Both the position numbers and the translations under genes were made by a program. From the NCBI RefSeq assembly GCF_017426725.1, contig NZ_JAERMS010000004.1, forward strand, positions 62,256 through 126,255: a stretch of 64,000 nt of DNA. The letters are read 5' to 3'. The DNA comes from Prevotella illustrans. Its GTDB lineage: Bacteria > Bacteroidota > Bacteroidia > Bacteroidales > Bacteroidaceae. The notes below the pieces were generated by a model that was not told where the DNA came from, made no database searches, and saw only the letters and a program-made list of their open reading frames with translations. Positions 1-7,629 of this stretch are shown here, piece after piece (positions within the stretch are counted from its first letter, which is position 1; the number at the start of each line of letters is the position of its first letter).

Positions 1-2
1 AT

Positions 3-956
3 CCTGAAGCCATCTTGTCGCGTGAATACGATCCGGTAATTAATATGGGACATAATGTGTCGAATAGTATTCCAAACAGCGAAATTGGTATGAGTCGTGA
101 TTGCTTTGAAGAATATTTATGTGCAAAAACAGGTAAACCGATTTCAATTTGTGGTTGTCATAATCCTAATATGGGATATGTTGAAGAAATGAAGAATCGT
201 GATGGACGTCTGCTTCAAACGCTTTGTTTGCCAGAAAAAGGGAGTAAGTATGCTCGTTATCTGTTCCGTGCTGATGGCGGCTCTATAAGAGGAGGAGCTC
301 CCAACATCTTTTCTATTCTTCCAGGATCGGATAAACGTACGTTTTATGGCGCTACTAGTACAGGTTATGCAATGTGTAAATTCTATAGAGATTCTGAACA
401 TTTAATAGGTAATCATAAAGGTGGTATTGATTGTTTGGTGATGCGTTATGCAGAAGTCTTGTTGATTCGTGCAGAAGCTGGTGCAGAATTAGGTAAAGAC
501 CCGAATCTGGATAAAACTATTAATGCACTTCGTGCGCGTGTTGGTTTGAGCATCAAGTTGAATGAAAATCCTATAGAAGATCCTGATTTGGTGGCCAAAT
601 ATCCCAATGTGAAAGGTCCTAACAAGAATTTAATTCGAGAAATCCGTCGCGAACGTCGTATAGAACTTTTTGCGGAAGGATATCGATGGGATGATATTTG
701 TCGTTGGAATGTGGGCGAAGTGGTGTATAATCGCGAACGCCGTGGTGCTAAGATGGATCCGAAATTGTATACAGAAAAAGAAATAGCAATTATCCGAGAA
801 CAAGTAGGATTTGATAAAGATGGTTTCATAACTCCGTATACGAAGCGTTCTCCTTATACGATGAATTTTAAGGAGAAGAATTATTTGTATAACATTCCGT
901 TGAATGAAATTTCTTTGAATCCGAATCTGCTTCCTCAGAATCCTGGTTGGGAATAA
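3..956 (+). CDS. SusD/RagB-like nutrient-binding outer-membrane lipoprotein (5'-truncated by window edge)
   Basis: The C-terminal part of a SusD/RagB protein, the surface glycan-binding partner of a SusC TonB-dependent transporter. The reading frame is open to the left edge, so the N-terminus and lipobox lie outside the window. Family hallmarks are visible: MRYAEVLLIRAEAGAELG, then LIREIRRERRIELFAEGYRW followed by DDICRW, and a terminal proline/asparagine-rich segment ending NPGWE. Bacteroidales SusD proteins usually have 500-650 residues, so about half is missing. It heads a same-strand run of glycan-processing genes, so a SusC partner should sit just upstream. Family assignment is secure; the substrate is not readable from the sequence. 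Confidence 0.93.
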   Translation, partial: PEAILSREYDPVINMGHNVSNSIPNSEIGMSRDCFEEYLCAKTGKPISICGCHNPNMGYVEEMKNRDGRLLQTLCLPEKGSKYARYLFRADGGSIRGGAPNIFSILPGSDKRTFYGATSTGYAMCKFYRDSEHLIGNHKGGIDCLVMRYAEVLLIRAEAGAELGKDPNLDKTINALRARVGLSIKLNENPIEDPDLVAKYPNVKGPNKNLIREIRRERRIELFAEGYRWDDICRWNVGEVVYNRERRGAKMDPKLYTEKEIAIIREQVGFDKDGFITPYTKRSPYTMNFKEKNYLYNIPLNEISLNPNLLPQNPGWE

Positions 957-986
957 TAGATTATAAAGAACTTAATAAAGAAAAAT

Positions 987-1952
987 ATGAAAAACTTATT
1001 TTTAGATATAGCGAAATTCTTTCGTGCTACCATGTTGGTGTCTGCCGTGGTGCTTTCGTGCAGTTGCTCCAATAATGAAGAAGATGTACCTTTTAAGGGT
1101 GCTACTCTTCCTATTACTCAGGGGATTGCCCAAAATGTACCACTCATTCAGTCTATTGATAAAGAGCAAGCGTACGAATTGCACGCAGGAGTACATATTA
1201 CGGATGTAACTTTTACCTATTGCACAAAACCTACCCGTATGATTATTGCAGAGGTAGATTTGAATAAGAATGTGACATTAGTCACTTCTACACCTGATAA
1301 CAAGAATAGTTATGGAACGAAACTTCAGACAGTAGCTGATCAAGCAATGAAGGCTGAAGAAGCAGGAAGAAAAGTCATTTTGGCTACTAATGGCGACTAT
1401 TATGGTAAAGCTAAAGATGGTAGTTGGTACACCAATGGATTGTGTTATAAGGATGGAGTCGCTATCAAAACGTTGAAAGATGCAGAAGCAAATTATGTGT
1501 TTTATATCTTGGATGATGGAACTGCTCATATTTCTTTGATTCCAGAATTTCAGTTGCAAGAAAGTAGGGTACTAAATGCTATTGGTGGTTGGCAATATTT
1601 AGTGGACGATGGAAAGCCCGTTGACAACTTTACTGTGAATGATAATTCGATGCAATTTCACCCTCGCACTTTTGTGGGTGTTTCTCAAGATCATAAAAAA
1701 GTATTTCTGTTTGTACTTGACGGTCGCCAGAGTGATTATTCCAATGGCATGCGGATAGAAGATATGATGCTTCTTTGTAAGGGAGCTGGTTGCTATCAGG
1801 CTCTGAATTTAGATGGAGGTGGTTCTACAACAATGGTACGCAGGGTAGAACAACCTGGTCAGCCATTGTCCTTTGAATTGATGAACAAGCCTTCAGATAA
1901 TCCGGCCAGAGCCGTGTTGAATGGCATACAGGTAGTAGAGAAAAATAATTAA
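987..1952 (+). CDS. Phosphodiester glycosidase family (NAGPA-like) lipoprotein
   Basis: A 321-residue exported protein whose N-terminus ends in a lipobox-like SCSCSNN (Cys about 27), so it is probably membrane-anchored. The body matches the NAGPA/DUF2233 family, which includes the mammalian enzyme that removes GlcNAc from GlcNAc-1-phospho-6-mannose. The diagnostic motif NLDGGGSTTM is present near residue 274-283 (Asp276), preceded by a conserved ATNGDYY segment near residue 135. It starts 30 nt after the SusD-like gene, so it is probably co-transcribed with it. The enzymatic class is inferred from family; many bacterial members are uncharacterised. Its place in a utilisation locus suggests cleavage of a sugar-phosphodiester linkage. 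Confidence 0.85.
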   Translation: MKNLFLDIAKFFRATMLVSAVVLSCSCSNNEEDVPFKGATLPITQGIAQNVPLIQSIDKEQAYELHAGVHITDVTFTYCTKPTRMIIAEVDLNKNVTLVTSTPDNKNSYGTKLQTVADQAMKAEEAGRKVILATNGDYYGKAKDGSWYTNGLCYKDGVAIKTLKDAEANYVFYILDDGTAHISLIPEFQLQESRVLNAIGGWQYLVDDGKPVDNFTVNDNSMQFHPRTFVGVSQDHKKVFLFVLDGRQSDYSNGMRIEDMMLLCKGAGCYQALNLDGGGSTTMVRRVEQPGQPLSFELMNKPSDNPARAVLNGIQVVEKNN

Positions 1953-1964
1953 TAGATAAGTAGT

Positions 1965-3878
1965 ATGAAAAAGCGATATATAAAACGTTATCATTTATGG
2001 AGAGCCCTGTTAGGACTACTTACATTGATAAGTTTGGTTGCGTGTGATGATTCTGACATTGTACGTAGGGTAGAACCTAATTTGAATATTGAGGAAGAGT
2101 TGTTAGTGTCGCCTTCAAGGGCGCGTCAAGTGGTGAAACTTCGTTCTACTTATCCTTGGTTTGCTGAAGCTTCTGATGCATGGATTAAGTTGTATCGTTA
2201 TCGGGGGCAGGCTTTGAAGCCAGATTCTATTGTGATGGAATTGGGGGAAAATCCAGAAATGAAACAAAGAGAGGGATGGATTGAAATCCGTTTGATGGAC
2301 CAGATGACTAAACGTATTTCTGTGAAGCAGAATGGTCGTGGATCATTGATTACTTTGTCAAAGGAGTTGCTTTGTTTCAATGTGAATGGCGGTGAAACTA
2401 TGTTAGATGTGGTGACTGATTTGGATTGGCTGGTCGACCAGGGACAAGCAAGTGGCATTACGTTTGAAAAGGTTGATAAGGGACATTTGAAGATTAAAGT
2501 TTCTAAAAATACAACAGGGCAAGAGGTGAAACAAGTTGTGACATTAACCGATGCGAAAAGAAGTACGGAAACCAAACTTACCATTATTCAGAGTAATGTA
2601 GAAAGAATGTTGTCTATTCCGTTGACGAAAGAAGAAAAAGATAAAATCTTGATGAAGGGAGCGCATTCTTTGGTTATGCCGATATCGGTAAATGTTCCAT
2701 TTGAGTGTGTGGCATCTGACAACTGGGTTGCCGTAGGGCAGTATCCGGAATTTACAGGTGATATTGTACAGGATATCAATATATCTTTGTCAGTGAAGCC
2801 AAATGATGGTGTTGAAGAACGTACAGCCTCTGTCGTAGTGAGAAACAAAGGAGATAGAGTGGTCGTATCGGATACGTTATGGATTACTCAACGCGCTTTC
2901 AGTCGCATTGTATATGTGAAGAAAGGTGGTACTGGTGATGGTACAAGTTGGGACAGAGCTTTTGGTCGAGTAGAAGATGCTTTGGCAGTTTGCGGCGACT
3001 ATAGTGATATGGAATTATGGGTAGCAGCTGGTGAGTATCAACTGAAAGACTATACAACCTTCCGTAAGATCAATATATATGGTGGATTCAAAGGAACAGA
3101 AACGAAGTTGGTTGACCGTGATTTGAATAACAAGTCAATATTGATTGCTGCTCCGAAGAATCCGTGGCCTTCTATTTATGGTTATAAGATTGAAGGTACA
3201 ACTCGTTATATCGATGGTTTTGTATTTACAGGATCAAATGTAAAAAAAGGAGAAGGTACGATGACTATTTACGACAACTGGGTGATTCGTAATTGTATTA
3301 TTCGTAATAATACGGCTTATCGAGATGCTGGTGGCTATTTTGCAAATGCCACACTAATTAATGTGCTGATTTGTAATAATACGACTCAGACAACATCTTC
3401 TACTGTCAATGCGTCGGGTACGAATTTATATAATGTTACCATTGTGAATAATGAAAGTGGAGGCGGTTGTGCTGGTCTGCGTTTAGGAGGAAAGGATGTC
3501 GTCGTAGTTAATACGGTGGTTTGGGGTAATAAACATACACGTGGAGCAAACCATCAAGGTTATCTTGATAGTGATAAGAATGCTAAGTTTATTCATTGTG
3601 CCGTGCAAGATGGTTATGTATTTAATAGAGGTTTTACACCTTTATCTACAGAAGGGTGTATAACGTTGAATGCTGATAATGGCGCCGTGAATGGCCCTCG
3701 TTTTGTGAATCCGACAAAGAGTGATTATCTGTTGCAAGGAACATCCCCCTTGATTAATGCAGGCTCAAATAAGGAAATCGGCAAGCTGGGTTTGACTTGT
3801 GATATATTAGGTGCACTTCGTATTTGGGATAATGTAGTTGATATGGGAGCCTTTGAATATCATCCACTTGATAAATAA
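1965..3878 (+). CDS. BACON-domain and parallel-beta-helix surface lipoprotein
   Basis: A 637-residue protein with a signal peptide and lipobox (LISLVACDD, Cys about 27). Residues about 40-310 hold repeated BACON-type Ig-like modules, with the typical 'YPWFAEASDAWIKL' and 'TDLDWL' aromatic patterns. From about residue 317 (IVYVKKGGTGDGTSWDRAF) the chain turns into a right-handed parallel beta-helix (pectin-lyase-like fold, DUF1565/choice-of-anchor style) ending in DMGAFEYHP. BACON modules are common in Bacteroidales surface glycan-binding proteins; the beta-helix may bind or cleave polysaccharide. It starts 12 nt after the preceding gene, consistent with one operon. No catalytic residues could be assigned, so a binding protein or a lyase are both possible. 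Confidence 0.75.
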   Translation: MKKRYIKRYHLWRALLGLLTLISLVACDDSDIVRRVEPNLNIEEELLVSPSRARQVVKLRSTYPWFAEASDAWIKLYRYRGQALKPDSIVMELGENPEMKQREGWIEIRLMDQMTKRISVKQNGRGSLITLSKELLCFNVNGGETMLDVVTDLDWLVDQGQASGITFEKVDKGHLKIKVSKNTTGQEVKQVVTLTDAKRSTETKLTIIQSNVERMLSIPLTKEEKDKILMKGAHSLVMPISVNVPFECVASDNWVAVGQYPEFTGDIVQDINISLSVKPNDGVEERTASVVVRNKGDRVVVSDTLWITQRAFSRIVYVKKGGTGDGTSWDRAFGRVEDALAVCGDYSDMELWVAAGEYQLKDYTTFRKINIYGGFKGTETKLVDRDLNNKSILIAAPKNPWPSIYGYKIEGTTRYIDGFVFTGSNVKKGEGTMTIYDNWVIRNCIIRNNTAYRDAGGYFANATLINVLICNNTTQTTSSTVNASGTNLYNVTIVNNESGGGCAGLRLGGKDVVVVNTVVWGNKHTRGANHQGYLDSDKNAKFIHCAVQDGYVFNRGFTPLSTEGCITLNADNGAVNGPRFVNPTKSDYLLQGTSPLINAGSNKEIGKLGLTCDILGALRIWDNVVDMGAFEYHPLDK

Positions 3879-3890
3879 TATGTAGACAAA

Positions 3891-3926
3891 GAAGGCAACG
3901 GTTGCGACTAAGGAGCGGTTGCCTTC
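3891..3926. terminator. Hairpin downstream of the BACON lipoprotein gene
   Basis: GAAGGCAAC pairs with GTTGCCTTC (9-bp stem, 18-nt loop), 12 nt after the stop codon of the BACON gene. No strong T-tract follows, so it may be an attenuating or processing hairpin within the locus rather than a full terminator. Confidence 0.45.
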
Positions 3927-3953
3927 TATATTCATTTTAAATATTTTATAAGT

Positions 3954-4907
3954 ATGAAAAATATTATCTTTATATTTCTTAGTGTTATATTGTTTTTATG
4001 TTGTAGTTCAGAAAATGATCCTGTATTACCCAATAAAACTGTGAAGATACCAATACGTTCCATCGTATTGGCTGAGCAGGCTACAAAATCTGTAGTTATT
4101 ATTGATGCAGATACATATCAGAAAGTGTGGTCATGGAATGCTGTTCAAGCAGGAGTTCCTGCAGAACATCAAATTTGGTTTACAAATCCAAGTGAAGTAA
4201 AGCCCGTATATAATAGTCAATATATTTTGATGACGGCTTCCGGAGGAGCGGTGGCGCTGATTCGTATTGCAGATAGTAAGTTGATGTATTATGCCCAGGT
4301 AGGAAGTAATCCTCACTCGGCAGAGTTGTTGCCTGATGGGAATATTGTAGCAGTTTCTTCGACAGACAGTAAGTTGCGTACGTTTGTGACTGATACCATT
4401 AAAGGTTTTGGTAAATTCCATGCGTCTTATGAATTACCAAGTGCCCACAATGTAGTGTGGGATAGAAAGAGGAGCGTATTGTATACAACTCAAGATCGTG
4501 CATTGTATTCTTATAAATATAATAATGACAGCAAGGCTCCGATGTTGTTGGATAAAACTCTGATTACGGAATTGCCGAAAACAGAATCTTGTGGACATGA
4601 CTTGTTCCCAGTTCAAAATAAAGAGAATAGCTTGTGGCTGACTACTAACGAAACAGTTTGGCAATATGACATAGAAACGAAAACGTTGGAGAGATTTTTT
4701 CCGTTTTATGCAGTGAAGAGTGTTTCTGATAGTAAAGAGGGGATGTTGATGTTGTATCCAACTACAGAATGGTGGTCAGACGGTTTGATTAATGAGAAAG
4801 GCAAGAAAATCTTTACTATTAGAGGCGCGAAGATTTATAAAGGACGTTGGATGCAAGACAATACGTTCAGTTATCCCAAGAGTCATTTGTTTAAATTAGG
4901 AAATTAA
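3954..4907 (+). CDS. Secreted beta-propeller-like lipoprotein (DUF6528-type)
   Basis: A 317-residue lipoprotein; the hydrophobic leader ends in FLCCSSEND, giving a lipobox Cys near residue 17-18. The sequence has repeated short beta-strand blocks with WSWNA, MTASGGAVALIRI, GHDLFPV and WQYDIETKTL, resembling quinoprotein/YVTN-type beta-propellers. I associate it with the DUF6528 family often found beside glycoside hydrolases in Bacteroidales loci, but this is from memory. It is separated from the BACON gene by 75 nt that include a hairpin. Probable role: binding of a glycan or of its cation on the cell surface. No enzymatic motif was recognised. Confidence 0.6.
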   Translation: MKNIIFIFLSVILFLCCSSENDPVLPNKTVKIPIRSIVLAEQATKSVVIIDADTYQKVWSWNAVQAGVPAEHQIWFTNPSEVKPVYNSQYILMTASGGAVALIRIADSKLMYYAQVGSNPHSAELLPDGNIVAVSSTDSKLRTFVTDTIKGFGKFHASYELPSAHNVVWDRKRSVLYTTQDRALYSYKYNNDSKAPMLLDKTLITELPKTESCGHDLFPVQNKENSLWLTTNETVWQYDIETKTLERFFPFYAVKSVSDSKEGMLMLYPTTEWWSDGLINEKGKKIFTIRGAKIYKGRWMQDNTFSYPKSHLFKLGN

Positions 4908-4953
4908 AGCCCAAACGATGTAGCAGGTTTTGCTTATTCTGTAAGATAGAAAC

Positions 4954-7539
4954 ATGAAAAAACTGAAATGTTTATTGTTAGCTGGTGCTTTTGGGGGGAT
5001 GTTGGCTGGGTATGCCCAGCAGGCATTGCCGTATCAAAATCCATTGCTTCCTGCTGAGGCGCGGGCTGAGGACTTACTTTCCCGCATGACCATAGAGGAG
5101 AAGGTCGCACAGATTCGTCATCTACATTCATGGGATGTATTTGATGGTCAACAGTTGAATAAAGATAAGTTAGAAAAAAAATGCTCGGGCATTAGTTATG
5201 GTTTTTTTGAAGGTTTTCCATTGACAGCTGCTAATTGTCAAAAGACGTTTAAGGAAATACAGACGTATTTAGTAGAGAATACTCGTTTGGGTATTCCTGC
5301 TTTGCCTGTAGCGGAATCATTGCATGGCGTGGTACACGAGGGAGCTACAATCTATCCGCAAAATATAGCTTTGGGAAGTACGTTTAACCCGTTTCTTGCT
5401 TACCAGAAGACAAAGCATATTTCAGGAGAACTGAATACGATGGGAGTGAAACAAGTTCTGGCTCCTTGTATTGATGTAGTACGTGAATTGCGTTGGGGAC
5501 GGGTGGAGGAATCTTTTGGAGAAGATCCTTTTCTTTGTTCTCAGATGGCAGTTGCCGAGGTGAAAGGCTATTTAGACCATGGTATCTCTCCCATGTTGAA
5601 GCATTATGGTCCACACGGCAATCCGTTGGGAGGCTTAAATTTAGCCTCGGTAGAATGTGGGATTCGTGATTTGTTTGATATCTATTTAAAGCCGTTTGAA
5701 GCCGTTTGTGCTCAAACGGGTGTTTTAGCGGTGATGTCGAGTTATAATTCCTGGAATCGCACGCCCAATTCCGCTTCCCATTTTATGTTGACCGAAATCT
5801 TACGTAATAAGTTCGGTTTTCGAGGTTATGTCTATTCTGACTGGGGAGCGATTGATATGTTGAAAACATTTCATCATACAGCAAGTTCTAACTTCGATGC
5901 TGCCCGTCAGGCATTAGAGGCTGGTGTGGATGTGGAAGCGTCCAGTAGCTGCTTTCCTTCTTTAATAGAGCAAATTCGCAAAGGCGCATTTGATGTAAAG
6001 ATTGTAGACCGAGCTGTGAAACGAGTCTTAATTGCTAAGTTTGAGTTGGGGTTGTTTGAAGATCCCTATTTGGATAAAACAACTTATCGGTTGGCATTGC
6101 GTGCACCCGAAAGTGTAGCGTTAAGTCGGCGAATTGCTGAAGAATCTATTGTGTTGCTGAAGAACCAGAATCAACTACTTCCTTTGAATCCATTGGAACT
6201 AAAATCAGTAGCGGTGATAGGCCCTAATGCCGATTATGTGCAGTTTGGTGATTATACTTGGAGTAAAAACAAGGAAGATGGAGTTACTCCGTTACAAGGT
6301 ATTCGTCAGCTATTAGAAGGGAAAGTGAAAGTGCATTATGCAAAAGGCTGTTCGTTGGCTTCTATGGATACGACAGGGATTGCCGAAGCCGTTGAGGCTG
6401 TTAAGAAGAGTGATGTCGCATTGGTATTTGTGGGTAGTTCGAGTACGGCTTTTGTGCGGCATAGCGCAGAACCATCCACAAGTGGAGAAGGTATTGATCT
6501 GAACGATATATCGCTGACAGGCGCACAGGAAACACTCATCAAACAGGTATATGCTACGGGTAAACCGGTGGTTGTGGTGTTGGTGGCAGGAAAGCCTTTC
6601 GCCATGCCTTGGGTGAAAGAGCATATTCCTGCGATAGTGGCTCAATGGTATGGCGGAGAACAAGAGGGCCATGCTATTGCAGATGTGTTGTTCGGACGTG
6701 TCAATCCTTCTGGCAAATTATCTTTTTCTTTCCCTAAGAGTACAGGCCATCTGCCAGCGTATTATAACCATTTACCTACCGACAAGGGATTTTATAAGGA
6801 ACCTGGAACATACGAGAAACCAGGTAGAGATTATGTGTTTTCAGATCCAACCGCTCTTTGGGCTTTCGGACATGGATTGAGTTATACATCTTTTGCTTAT
6901 TCGCATGCCGTGACTGATAAAAAGCAGTATCAGCCTTTTGATACCATCAACGTGACTGTGGCGGTGAAGAATACAGGGCCGGTTAAGGGTAAAGAGGTTG
7001 TGCAGGTTTACGTGCGCGATGTAGTAAGCTCGGTTGTTACACCTGTGAAGCAGTTGAAAGGATTTTCTAAAATAGATGTTTGTCCGGGGGAAACAATAGA
7101 AACTGTGATAAAAGTGCCTGTTACAGAGTTATATCTTACCGATAATTTCGGTCAGCGGATGTTAGAAGCTGGTGTTTTTGAAATACAAGTAGGTACTGCT
7201 TCTGATCATATATATCACACATTGCCAGTTACTGTTGGTGTTATGGACATGCAGTTTAGAGATTCCGAAGTACAAACGTCTAAAAAGCAAGTCATTATTT
7301 CAAGCAGGCAACTCATGATAGAAGGGTGTGTGCGTGATGTGCAAGCAACTCCTGTGGCAGGATGTCTGGTGAAGTGTCTGAAGACAGGTGCTGCGACAAA
7401 AACCGATTCTAAAGGACTTTATAAGATAAAGGTTGCAGATAATGATACTCTTTTGTTTTCGAAAAAAGGGTATACAGAAAAGAAAGTTGCTGTCCGCCAA
7501 CAGACCTCCATCAATATTCAATTAACAAAAGGCTTTTGA
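4954..7539 (+). CDS. Glycoside hydrolase family 3 protein with C-terminal FnIII-like and carboxypeptidase-regulatory-like domains
   Basis: An 861-residue exported protein (signal peptide ending GYAQQ). The GH3 N-terminal TIM barrel covers about residues 30-370. The nucleophile motif YVYSDWGAI places the catalytic Asp at residue 296, and upstream substrate-pocket residues are seen in 'RWGRVEESFGEDPF' and 'MLKHYGPHGNP'. The GH3 C-terminal alpha/beta domain (VAVIGPNAD, AGKPFAMPW, PSGKLSFSFP) is followed by a fibronectin-III-like domain near 640-730. The last 80 residues form a CarboxypepD_reg-like module (GCVRDVQATPVAGCLV), an unusual addition. Members act as beta-glucosidases, xylosidases or related exo-glycosidases; the specificity here is unknown. 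It is probably the exo-acting enzyme of the locus. Confidence 0.92.
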   Translation: MKKLKCLLLAGAFGGMLAGYAQQALPYQNPLLPAEARAEDLLSRMTIEEKVAQIRHLHSWDVFDGQQLNKDKLEKKCSGISYGFFEGFPLTAANCQKTFKEIQTYLVENTRLGIPALPVAESLHGVVHEGATIYPQNIALGSTFNPFLAYQKTKHISGELNTMGVKQVLAPCIDVVRELRWGRVEESFGEDPFLCSQMAVAEVKGYLDHGISPMLKHYGPHGNPLGGLNLASVECGIRDLFDIYLKPFEAVCAQTGVLAVMSSYNSWNRTPNSASHFMLTEILRNKFGFRGYVYSDWGAIDMLKTFHHTASSNFDAARQALEAGVDVEASSSCFPSLIEQIRKGAFDVKIVDRAVKRVLIAKFELGLFEDPYLDKTTYRLALRAPESVALSRRIAEESIVLLKNQNQLLPLNPLELKSVAVIGPNADYVQFGDYTWSKNKEDGVTPLQGIRQLLEGKVKVHYAKGCSLASMDTTGIAEAVEAVKKSDVALVFVGSSSTAFVRHSAEPSTSGEGIDLNDISLTGAQETLIKQVYATGKPVVVVLVAGKPFAMPWVKEHIPAIVAQWYGGEQEGHAIADVLFGRVNPSGKLSFSFPKSTGHLPAYYNHLPTDKGFYKEPGTYEKPGRDYVFSDPTALWAFGHGLSYTSFAYSHAVTDKKQYQPFDTINVTVAVKNTGPVKGKEVVQVYVRDVVSSVVTPVKQLKGFSKIDVCPGETIETVIKVPVTELYLTDNFGQRMLEAGVFEIQVGTASDHIYHTLPVTVGVMDMQFRDSEVQTSKKQVIISSRQLMIEGCVRDVQATPVAGCLVKCLKTGAATKTDSKGLYKIKVADNDTLLFSKKGYTEKKVAVRQQTSINIQLTKGF

Positions 7540-7629
7540 TATAGATGCCGCAAAGTGTAACGACAACTTATTTTTTATCGAAAGGATGAAAGTTGTATAA
7601 AATTTACTTAGCTGATACAAGATAATAAT